Shown here: piece after piece, positions 10,129-18,208 of the stretch
Layout: each line of letters starts with the position of its first letter
Numbering within the stretch: the first letter of the stretch is position 1
NCBI RefSeq assembly: GCF_021764745.1
Contig: NZ_JAETXX010000006.1
Coordinates: 172,893-236,892 of the forward strand
Source: Joostella atrarenae
GTDB lineage: Bacteria; Bacteroidota; Bacteroidia; Flavobacteriales; Flavobacteriaceae
Direction of reading: 5' to 3'
Length of the DNA: 64,000 bases
Made by a program: the position numbers and the translations under genes
The notes under the pieces: model-generated
Told to the model about the DNA's origin: nothing
Seen by the model: the letters and a program-made list of their open reading frames with translations, nothing else
Databases searched by the model: none

Positions 10129-11841
10129 TTACCAGCCAGGGTTTTGTTCTAAAACAACTCCTTGGTCGCTGTATAGTTTTATTTGGTCTAATGGAATAGG
10201 GCTTAAATAAACTCTAGGATTGTCGAAAACTCTAGCTGATTCTTGGGCTGATGCTGGGATAATATATCCTTGGTCACCTTCCGTAAGACTAATACTTTCG
10301 AGATTAGCATCTGGATAATCAGATTTTACAATCCAAGCACCTCTATTTATATCTTCATTTTCAATCATATCTGTATATTCGAGCTTTTTCCACCTTCTTA
10401 AGTCGTCTAATCTAAAGCCTTCCATCATCAGTTCTATTCTTCGTTCTCTTCTTATTTCCCAAAGAATAGGAGTTACATCAGAATCTCTATTAGGGTCATC
10501 GTAGGTTGTTCCGTTTACAGCAACCGAGGATCCTGATACTTGTAAGTGAGGTAAATTAACCCCTGTTCGATCTCTTAATACATTGATAGAAATATTTATA
10601 TCTTGTTGGGATAGAGAAGGGCCTCCAACAGAAGCTAACTCTGCTGCAGCTTCTGCATAATTAACTAATACCTCTCCATATCTAATTATAGGGGCATCTG
10701 TTGGATTTAGATTTGAACTGCCTTCTGGGTCATCTTTTATTTCTTCATTTAAAAACTTATGAACAGCATAACCAGTTGTAGAGAAATTGAAGTCTATTCC
10801 ATTTATTCTTAAAACATTAGGTACAAAGGTTTCATACATCCTAGCGTCTCTGTTGGACATAGCATTCTCAACTCCCATATCACCTTGATAAGCAGGAGAT
10901 ATATCGATTGGAAGACCATCATTAGCTAAATAAGATTCAAAGGCATTTTTAGAAGCCCCTGTTTGTGGTTCTTTATTATTATAACTATTTAGAGAGTGAG
11001 TTAATAAGCCTGCTTCATATTCTCTAAATAAAATCACTTCTGGGTTACTAGCTAAATCTAAAGAGTTAAAAACATTTCTATAATTACCTAAAGAGTAATT
11101 ACCACCATCTATTACTTGTTTTGCCGCCCATTTTGCAGCTTCTAGATATTCTGCTGCTTTACTAGTGTTATTTTCATGATATTTTTGCCATGTACCTTCA
11201 AATAAGAATATTCTTGACATATAGGCTAGTACAACATCTCTGTTCACTTCACTTCCTTGTGCATCAACTGTAGTTCTTACATTATTTGCAGCAAACTGGA
11301 AATCTTCTAGAACTTTATCCATAACGAAAGATCTATCGTCTCTTTCTTTATATAACAATTCTGAATCATTTTCGGACAACTCCTCATCGTAATAAGGGAC
11401 ATCTCCAAACCTGTTAACTAGATCGTGATACTCCATTCCTCTGAAGAATCTTCCAACACCTGTCCAATGGTTAATTGCTTCTTCTTCCATCGGAACAGTC
11501 TGAACTCTATTAATAAAAATATTTGCTTTTCTAACGTAGCTAAAAGACCAACCTCCTCCAGAGGCAGGTACTTGTTGTTGAAATTGAGGTGGATTCGTAG
11601 GAGCAAAATCATCATTTAGAGATTGTCCAGAGAAATAGCTACCCCAAGTATATCCAGAACCATATCCCCTAAAGTATCCTGTATAAAACCCAAAGGCAAA
11701 AGTTCTTACATTTCCTTCATTTGTCCAGTAGGTTTCATCAACTAGTAAATCTTTTGGAGGCTGATCTAAAAAATCATCTTCACAACCAAAAAATGATATC
11801 AAGGATACTAGAATTATTGATAATCTATATATATTTTTCAT
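10129..11841 (-). CDS. SusD/RagB family outer-membrane glycan-binding lipoprotein
   Basis: 570 residues with lipobox SFFGC (Cys20). The N-terminus DDFLDQPPKDLLVDETYW is typical of SusD proteins. The C-terminal half carries the family's IRRERRIELMMEGFRLDDLR motif and a final NPGW, the usual extreme C-terminus. SusD proteins form a lid on the SusC barrel and capture oligosaccharides at the cell surface. The gene lies 16 bp after susC on the same strand, the standard susC-susD order. The substrate cannot be read from the sequence. Confidence 0.95.
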   Translation of the reverse strand: MKNIYRLSIILVSLISFFGCEDDFLDQPPKDLLVDETYWTNEGNVRTFAFGFYTGYFRGYGSGYTWGSYFSGQSLNDDFAPTNPPQFQQQVPASGGGWSFSYVRKANIFINRVQTVPMEEEAINHWTGVGRFFRGMEYHDLVNRFGDVPYYDEELSENDSELLYKERDDRSFVMDKVLEDFQFAANNVRTTVDAQGSEVNRDVVLAYMSRIFLFEGTWQKYHENNTSKAAEYLEAAKWAAKQVIDGGNYSLGNYRNVFNSLDLASNPEVILFREYEAGLLTHSLNSYNNKEPQTGASKNAFESYLANDGLPIDISPAYQGDMGVENAMSNRDARMYETFVPNVLRINGIDFNFSTTGYAVHKFLNEEIKDDPEGSSNLNPTDAPIIRYGEVLVNYAEAAAELASVGGPSLSQQDINISINVLRDRTGVNLPHLQVSGSSVAVNGTTYDDPNRDSDVTPILWEIRRERRIELMMEGFRLDDLRRWKKLEYTDMIENEDINRGAWIVKSDYPDANLESISLTEGDQGYIIPASAQESARVFDNPRVYLSPIPLDQIKLYSDQGVVLEQNPGW

Positions 11842-11857
11842 CGCTTACATTTTTAAA

Positions 11858-14800
11858 TTAAAAAGTTAATTGTAGACCAAAAGATAAAGATCTTCTGAAT
11901 GGATATACTCTCCCGTAAGAAGAGGTGTCGTTTAGCCCCGCAGTAGTGTAGTCTACTTCAGGGTCTACTGGAATTTGACTTCCTGTAAACTCAAATAGAT
12001 TTTCTCCACTAAAATAAACTCTAAAACGCTCAATATTTATTTTTGAAGTTAACGATTGTGGAATGGTGTAACCAAAGGTTAAGTTTTTCATTCTTAAGTA
12101 AGATAAGTCTAATAAATATTTAGTTTGTGGCAAAAAGTTCATAGAGCCATTAGATTGTTGTTGGTCATTAGGCCTTGGGTAATATGCATCGGTATTTTCT
12201 GGTGTCCAATAATCCAGTTGGTGCTCATACCATGCTTCTGCATAGCGATATCCAGGAATAAAAACAGGACCATTAGCCCAGAAGTCTCTTTTCCCAACAC
12301 CTTGCATAAAAAAACTTAAATCGAAACCTTTCCAATCTGCTCCAAATTGAAAACCATATTGATAGCGAGGTGTAGTATTTCCAATAACTTTCATGTCGCC
12401 AGTATCTCCAACAGTAGCAGACCCATAATCAATTACTCCGTCTCCGTTTTGATCTTTATATTTAATATCTCCTGGTCCATAATTAAACCATCCATTAGTT
12501 TCATATAGCTCTTGGCTAGGTACTCCGTCTGCATAACTTCCGTCAGAATTAAAATCTCCTTCATTAAAGAAACGATCAGTCTCATACCCCCAAATTTCTC
12601 CTAGTTGCTTTCCTTCGTAGTAGGAGTAAATACCTTTAGTAGTATTTGCATATTTTGTTATTTCCTCTTTATAATCACTTAAGGTGGCAGTAGCATTGAT
12701 ATTTAGTCCGTTTTTAAATTGATGTCTAAAATTAATAGCTAGTTCCCAACCAGTGGTTTGTAATTCTCCGTAGTTTCTAACAGGAGATGAGGTTCCAAAT
12801 GAGCTAGGTAATGTTACTCCAGGACTATGCATATCTGAAACTGTACGCTCGTACCAATCGAAAACAACACCTAGTTTGTCGTTAAAAAACTTAGCGTCAA
12901 AACCAAGATCTAATGTTGTGATTGTCTCCCAAGTTAGAGATGAAGGTATAGCTCCAGGTGTTCCTGTGGTTACTTGGTTCTGTCCATCTATAAGCCATCC
13001 AGAATTATACGATGACATTATTCTGTAAATGTTTGATAGATAAGTATTTTGATTTCCTACTGAACCGTATGATCCTCTGAATTTAAAAAACGACAAGGTA
13101 GGTTTTAGGCTTTCCATAAATTTTTCCTCAGTTATAACGTATCCAGCTGAAAAGGAAGGGAAATACCCCCATTTTTTATCACTCGATAATCTTGAAGAAC
13201 CATCATATCTTGCATTAACCTCTAATAATATTTTATTTTTATAGCTATAATTAACACGGCTGAAGAAACCTAACGTAGTCCACTTATCTCTATCACCACC
13301 AACAAATTGATCTCCTGTTGCTAAATCTAACTCTCCTTGATCAGGGTTTAATAGATTTCTTCTTTGTGAATATTGAAACCAATCTTCATATTCTTCTAAA
13401 TCCCCACCAACTGTAAATTTAAAATCATGTACGTCATTAAAAGAAGCACTATAATTAGTAAACATTTTTGCCGTATTTCTTCTACTCCATTCAGAATTGT
13501 ACTGTACCCTATCGTAAGCAGGGCTGCTATATGGACCATATGAAAAATCTGCTCCTTGGGCCCAAAAATTATAAGCATAAAGAGTACCACCTGTTTGATG
13601 TTCATGCTCCTCTTCTCTGTCATGTGTGAAATCAAGGTTGATGGACAAATCTTTGATTGGTTTAATAGTAGTACCAAGATTTAATCGAGATAATGAATAA
13701 TCTTTTTCATTCATTTTTGCTTGTTCAACTTCAGATATATGATTTCTAAATGGTTTTCCATCTACTGTACCGTAAGGATAGTACGCTGGCCATCTAGTGG
13801 TGTAGTACCATGCATCGTAAGTTGCAGAACCAAATTTAAAAGGTTCTGTGGTGATAGAATTTGTGTTTAAAACTTTTGCTCTTATATCTAACCAGTCTGT
13901 AACGCTTGTATTAATACTCAAATTAACATTATAGCGTTTGTATTCATCAGGGTTCGTTTTATAAACTCCACCTTGATTTAAATATCCTAATCCTAAATAG
14001 TAGTTAGTACGTTCGCTTCCCCCTGAAACAGAAACATCATGCTTTTGTTGTAATGCCCAATCATCTACAAACATTTCTCCAGGATCCCAGGATCTATAAA
14101 AAAATAGTCTTCCGTCTCTTACCTCATAATCACGTCCTTCAACCATTTCCATTCCTAGATCTTGCCCTCCATAAAGGTTTTCCCATTCTTTCATTTTTTC
14201 AATAGCAGTTTGGTCTAAGTACATTCCGACCAATCCAAAAGCATCTAAAGAAGGAATTCTTCTATTGACAGCAGCAAAGGCCATTTCTGCTCCTTCTGCT
14301 GCTGGAGCAACTTTAGGGGTTTCTGTAGGAGTTGCCCATGAAAAGTTGTTTGAGTAGCTCACCGTAGGTGTTCTTTGTCTATTACCACTTTTGGTTGTAA
14401 TAAGAATAACTCCCCAAGCCCCACGAGCTCCGTAAATAGAAGTAGAAGCAGCATCCTTTAATACAGATATATCTTTTACATCTTCTGGATTAATGGATTG
14501 TAAACTCGGAATTTCAACATTATCGACTAAGATAAGTGGGCTAGCTCCTCCTGAAGTACCTAAGGTACCTACTGAACCACGTAGCTTAATAATTGGATCT
14601 TGCCCAATTTGTCCACTTGCTGATTGAATTGTTAACCCCGGAGACACTCCTTGTAGTCCTCTTCCTATATCTGTTATGGGTCTTGATTCTAATACCTTAC
14701 TATCAATAGTAGCTACAGCACCAGTTAAATTTCTTTTTTTCTGATTACCATAACCTACTACGACTACTTCATCTAAACCTGTAACGTCCATTTTTAGCTC

Positions 14801-15085
14801 TACACTGATATATGATTGTCCTTTAATAGGCATTTCTAGTGTAATATAGCCTAGGTACGAAAACACTAAGGTACCATTCGATTGCGAGGCAATGTTTATG
14901 GAGTACTTACCGTCAAAATCAGTAGCAACACCATTTTTTGTTCCTTTTTCTACAACGCTTACTCCAGGAAGTGGGACTCCGTCAGAATCTAATACACTAC
15001 CTGTAATTGGTCTGGTTTGTCCCATTAGGGATAAGGATGAAATAATTGCAAAAAACAGCAATAATTTGTTGAGTTTTTTTTTCAT
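11858..15085 (-). CDS. SusC/RagA family TonB-linked outer-membrane transporter
   Basis: A protein of about 1075 residues. I place the start at the ATG at 15085 (MKKKLNKLLLFFAIISSLSL, a clean signal peptide) and not at 15124, which would put 13 odd residues in front of it. After the signal come a carboxypeptidase-regulatory-like domain (RPITGSVLDSDGVPLPGVSV onward), the TonB plug opening with VVVVGYGNQKKRNLTGAV, and a 22-strand barrel ending in SFGLQLTF. It imports oligosaccharides with its SusD partner using TonB/ExbBD energy. It is divergent from the DeoR-type regulator, and the shared intergenic region holds a direct-repeat operator candidate. Confidence 0.95.
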   Translation of the reverse strand: MKKKLNKLLLFFAIISSLSLMGQTRPITGSVLDSDGVPLPGVSVVEKGTKNGVATDFDGKYSINIASQSNGTLVFSYLGYITLEMPIKGQSYISVELKMDVTGLDEVVVVGYGNQKKRNLTGAVATIDSKVLESRPITDIGRGLQGVSPGLTIQSASGQIGQDPIIKLRGSVGTLGTSGGASPLILVDNVEIPSLQSINPEDVKDISVLKDAASTSIYGARGAWGVILITTKSGNRQRTPTVSYSNNFSWATPTETPKVAPAAEGAEMAFAAVNRRIPSLDAFGLVGMYLDQTAIEKMKEWENLYGGQDLGMEMVEGRDYEVRDGRLFFYRSWDPGEMFVDDWALQQKHDVSVSGGSERTNYYLGLGYLNQGGVYKTNPDEYKRYNVNLSINTSVTDWLDIRAKVLNTNSITTEPFKFGSATYDAWYYTTRWPAYYPYGTVDGKPFRNHISEVEQAKMNEKDYSLSRLNLGTTIKPIKDLSINLDFTHDREEEHEHQTGGTLYAYNFWAQGADFSYGPYSSPAYDRVQYNSEWSRRNTAKMFTNYSASFNDVHDFKFTVGGDLEEYEDWFQYSQRRNLLNPDQGELDLATGDQFVGGDRDKWTTLGFFSRVNYSYKNKILLEVNARYDGSSRLSSDKKWGYFPSFSAGYVITEEKFMESLKPTLSFFKFRGSYGSVGNQNTYLSNIYRIMSSYNSGWLIDGQNQVTTGTPGAIPSSLTWETITTLDLGFDAKFFNDKLGVVFDWYERTVSDMHSPGVTLPSSFGTSSPVRNYGELQTTGWELAINFRHQFKNGLNINATATLSDYKEEITKYANTTKGIYSYYEGKQLGEIWGYETDRFFNEGDFNSDGSYADGVPSQELYETNGWFNYGPGDIKYKDQNGDGVIDYGSATVGDTGDMKVIGNTTPRYQYGFQFGADWKGFDLSFFMQGVGKRDFWANGPVFIPGYRYAEAWYEHQLDYWTPENTDAYYPRPNDQQQSNGSMNFLPQTKYLLDLSYLRMKNLTFGYTIPQSLTSKINIERFRVYFSGENLFEFTGSQIPVDPEVDYTTAGLNDTSSYGRVYPFRRSLSFGLQLTF

Positions 15086-15212
15086 AACTAGTTCTTTAAG
15101 TTGGTTTGTTGTGATATAAAACATTTATTTTCAATGCATTAATTTATTTTTTTAAAATTGTTAAATAAATGTTATATCATTAAAATTAAAAATAAATTTA
15201 TGAAAAATGCTT

Positions 15213-15247
15213 TTTTTTGCAACTTTTGTTTGTTTTTTGCAACTTTT
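15213..15247. promoter_or_regulatory. Two identical 15-bp direct repeats, 20 bp apart, in the susC/deoR divergent region
   Basis: TTTTTTGCAACTTTT occurs exactly at 15213-15227 and again at 15233-15247. The 20-bp period is close to two helical turns, so both copies face the same side of the DNA. They lie between susC (-) and the DeoR-type regulator (+). Direct repeats of this kind are typical for DeoR-family operators. The repeats are visible; the binding role is inferred. Confidence 0.55.
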
Positions 15248-15315
15248 TACAATAAAAAGTAAAAACTATTCTTTAAAATGGTATTTTTATTATTTTTATA
15301 TAGTTTAATTGTGAT

Positions 15316-16065
15316 ATGTTAAAAGCAGAAAGGAAGCAGATTATATTAAATGAAGTTCGAATTCATAATCGAATTTTACTTAATGATATTTCAGAGGTTC
15401 TCAAGGTGTCAGTGGATACAATTAGGAGAGATGTTACTGAACTGCATAAGGAGAATAAATTAAAGAAAGTTCACGGAGGGGCTATATCACTTGGTTTTGA
15501 TAATTATAATTTTAAAAGAGATGATATTTATTCTCTTGAAAAAAAATCTAAAATAGCAGCAAAAGCAATAAATTTAATTAAAAAAGGTCAAGTCGTTTTA
15601 TTAAGTGGAGGAACAACTAATATGGAATTGGCAAGACTATTACCTCCAGATCTTCATATAACATGTTTTACTCCAAGTCTTCCTGTGGCAAATCTTTTAC
15701 TTACTAAACAAAATATTGAGCTTATTTTTATAGGGGGGAAAGTTTCCAAGAGCTCACAAATTTCTATCGGAGGAGAGGCGTTAAATTTATTATCTAATAT
15801 TAAGGCGGACATTTGTTTTTTAGGGACTAATTCTATTGATGTTAATTTTGGGTTGACTGAATTTGATTGGGATATAGTTCAGTTGAAAAAAGCGATGATT
15901 CGAGCATCTAAGAAAGTCGTTTGTCCAGTAATTTCTGAAAAATTGAATACTATTCAACGTTATAAAATATGTGATATGGAGGAAGTCGATATTTTAATAA
16001 CTGAGCTACCATCAAATAGTAATAAGTTGAAGGCTTTGAAGGAAAGAAAAATCTTACTTATGTGA
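15316..16065 (+). CDS. DeoR-family transcriptional regulator
   Basis: 249 residues. The N-terminal winged helix-turn-helix (about residues 5-55) contains the signature ILLNDISEVLKVSVDTIRRD and the wing KKVHGGA. The rest is the DeoRC sugar-phosphate sensor domain, with the phosphate-binding LSGGTTNMELA loop near residue 97 and FLGTNSID further on. Such proteins usually repress sugar catabolism genes until a phosphorylated sugar binds. Its divergent position next to susCD makes that operon the obvious target, and the direct repeats at 15213-15247 the obvious site. No sigma/anti-sigma pair or hybrid two-component regulator, the more usual Sus regulators, is present. Confidence 0.92.
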   Translation: MLKAERKQIILNEVRIHNRILLNDISEVLKVSVDTIRRDVTELHKENKLKKVHGGAISLGFDNYNFKRDDIYSLEKKSKIAAKAINLIKKGQVVLLSGGTTNMELARLLPPDLHITCFTPSLPVANLLLTKQNIELIFIGGKVSKSSQISIGGEALNLLSNIKADICFLGTNSIDVNFGLTEFDWDIVQLKKAMIRASKKVVCPVISEKLNTIQRYKICDMEEVDILITELPSNSNKLKALKERKILLM

Positions 16066-16094
16066 TTTTAAAGCATGAAATTTAATTTGAAAAC

Positions 16095-17687
16095 TTATTT
16101 AATATTCTCTTCGAAAAATAAGCTTTGATTCCCAACGCAATCTACCGCAGTAATTCCAACTTTTTCAATTTTATGTTTGTTAGCATTTGTTACGGGGAGT
16201 CTGTATGAGATATTGCTTTCATTTAAAATAATGTAATCCCAACCTTTCTCAGCATATTTATAATAAAGTACATATTTAGAAATATCCTTTTTATTGGGGT
16301 GATTCCATACCATATTTACTTGTCCTGCTCTTAAAGTTACATTTATATTTGGCCTTTGTGGTGGTGTATTATCTAACCATGGGCTAGGAGGGACTAATGC
16401 TTTTTTAGCATAAGATTGTTGTTTAATGCCTTCTGCTAGCGATTGGTATTTTAAAAGAGGACCGATGCTCCAATGAATAGCTCCTTTGCTTTCAGGAAGA
16501 ATCTCTCGAGTTAGTTTCAGTTGATTTACAATCTCTATGGTATTCTGTTCATCTCCATCAAGATCCATTTTTAAACCAGGCCATAAGTGTCTATGAAGTG
16601 TGTTTTCTCCTTCCCACCATTTTAATAAATCAGGGAAACGCTGTCCCTCTTTATCTATTTTCCAATATAATTGTGGAGCGATATAATCTATCCAGCCTTT
16701 GTTGAGCCATAATTTTGCATCAGCATAAAGTTGATTATAAGCATCAAAACCTACAACAGATGCAGGGTATCCTGGTCTCCATATTCCAAACGGACTAATT
16801 CCGAATTTGACATCTTTTTTTTCAGTTTTTATCGCTTTGTAGACCATTTCTACAAAACTATTTACATTGTCTCTTCTCCAATCACCTCTAGAAAGTTTAC
16901 CGCCTGATTTTAAGTATTGTTGCCAACTCTTATCATCTGGAAAATCTTTTCCATTGTTATAAGAATCATATGGGTAAAAGTAATCATCAAAATGTACTCC
17001 ATCGATATCATATCTCCTTACAATATCTTTAACTACTGCTAGCGAGTGGGCTTTAGTTTCTTCCAAATAAGGATCCATCCACCACATTCCGTTTTCTAAT
17101 TCTACAACGAGTTCAGGATTCTTTTTTACGATGGAGACGTCACTTATCTCATTATTTTTAGAATGATGTGCTCTGTATGGGTTAAGCCATACATGGAGCT
17201 CAATACCTCTTTTATGTGCCTCTTCAATCCAAAATTCTAAAGGGTCGTAATAGGGAGAAGGTGCTATTCCTTGCTTTCCAGTTAAATAATGAGACCAAGG
17301 CTCTAGCGTACTTCTATATAATGCATCTGCTTGTGGTCTCACTTGAAAAATAGCAGCATTATAATTATGGGTTTCTAAGAAATCCAAGAGCTTTACAGCT
17401 TCATCTTTTTGTGCTTCCGTAGAAAGCCCTGGTTTACTTGGCCAGTTTATATTTGCCACTGTTGCTATCCAAGCAGCTCTAAATTCCTCTATATTAATTG
17501 GAGTTTTGGCGTCCCATTTTTTGTAGACTCCGTTTTCGTTAGGGATACTCCAATCTTCATTTTTTTCAACAGGAGCTTTAGGAGGCTTTGGGGTAGTTGG
17601 TTTTGTAGCTACCTTGGTAGATTTACAAGATGCACATATTATAATAAGCGCTACTATTCTAAAACTAAATTTTAGTAAAGACTTCAT
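16095..17687 (-). CDS. GHL10-family (DUF187) glycoside hydrolase-like lipoprotein, copy 2
   Basis: 530 residues with lipobox ICASC (Cys21), a proline/lysine-rich linker (about residues 24-45), then the same domain order as the copy at 8478-10034: GHL10 barrel with EFRAAWIATVANINWPSKPG and DGVHFDDYFYPY, and a C-terminal fibronectin-like domain. The last ten residues (QSLFFEENIK) and long central blocks are the same in both copies, so they are recent paralogues flanking the susCD-deoR block. It converges on the DeoR-type gene with only 29 bp between stops. Confidence 0.85.
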   Translation of the reverse strand: MKSLLKFSFRIVALIIICASCKSTKVATKPTTPKPPKAPVEKNEDWSIPNENGVYKKWDAKTPINIEEFRAAWIATVANINWPSKPGLSTEAQKDEAVKLLDFLETHNYNAAIFQVRPQADALYRSTLEPWSHYLTGKQGIAPSPYYDPLEFWIEEAHKRGIELHVWLNPYRAHHSKNNEISDVSIVKKNPELVVELENGMWWMDPYLEETKAHSLAVVKDIVRRYDIDGVHFDDYFYPYDSYNNGKDFPDDKSWQQYLKSGGKLSRGDWRRDNVNSFVEMVYKAIKTEKKDVKFGISPFGIWRPGYPASVVGFDAYNQLYADAKLWLNKGWIDYIAPQLYWKIDKEGQRFPDLLKWWEGENTLHRHLWPGLKMDLDGDEQNTIEIVNQLKLTREILPESKGAIHWSIGPLLKYQSLAEGIKQQSYAKKALVPPSPWLDNTPPQRPNINVTLRAGQVNMVWNHPNKKDISKYVLYYKYAEKGWDYIILNESNISYRLPVTNANKHKIEKVGITAVDCVGNQSLFFEENIK

Positions 17688-17808
17688 AAATACAAAATTG
17701 ACGGTATAGAAAGTGTATCTATTTTTTACTGAAAACGATTCAGTTAAAAAAAGAAATTACTTTTAAAATAGAATAGAGGAGTCGCTAATAAGTTTATTGG
17801 GGTAACTA

Positions 17809-18189
17809 TTATTTAACAGCAATCATAGAAATTTCTACGTTTACACTTTTTGGTAGTGTTTTCACAGCAACTGTTTCTCTAGCGGGAGCAGTAGCTTCAT
17901 CAAAATAAGCTCCGTAGATAGCGTTTATTTTAGCAAAATCGTTCATGTCGTTTAAAAAAATAGAACTTTTCACTACATTCTCAAAGGTCATATCAGCAGC
18001 AGAAAGAACAGCTTCTAAGTTTTTCATAACTAATTTCGCTTCGTCTTCAACACCACTTGTAATTAATTCATTAGTTTCTGGATTGATGGCAATCTGACCA
18101 GAAATAAAGAGGGTGTCGTTTGCTAAAACAGCTTGGTTGTATGGTCCTAATGGAGCTGGTGCTTTATCGGTGTTGATTATTTTTTTCAT
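17809..18189 (-). CDS. ridA: RidA family reactive intermediate/imine deaminase
   Basis: 126 residues, the full length of the YjgF/YER057c/UK114 family. RidA hydrolyses reactive 2-aminoacrylate and related imines released by PLP enzymes. Visible motifs are APLGPYNQA near the N-terminus, the FISGQIA strand, and the late PARETVAV segment with the Arg that binds the substrate carboxylate. It starts 19 bp after the lptD-like gene on the same strand, so the two are probably co-transcribed. Confidence 0.95.
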   Translation of the reverse strand: MKKIINTDKAPAPLGPYNQAVLANDTLFISGQIAINPETNELITSGVEDEAKLVMKNLEAVLSAADMTFENVVKSSIFLNDMNDFAKINAIYGAYFDEATAPARETVAVKTLPKSVNVEISMIAVK

Positions 18190-18208
18190 CTGAAAAATGT
18201 TTTATAAA

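Noticed and set aside
11425..11619. 64-codon plus-strand frame inside susD
   Set aside because: Lies entirely within the clear SusD coding frame and shows no family character.
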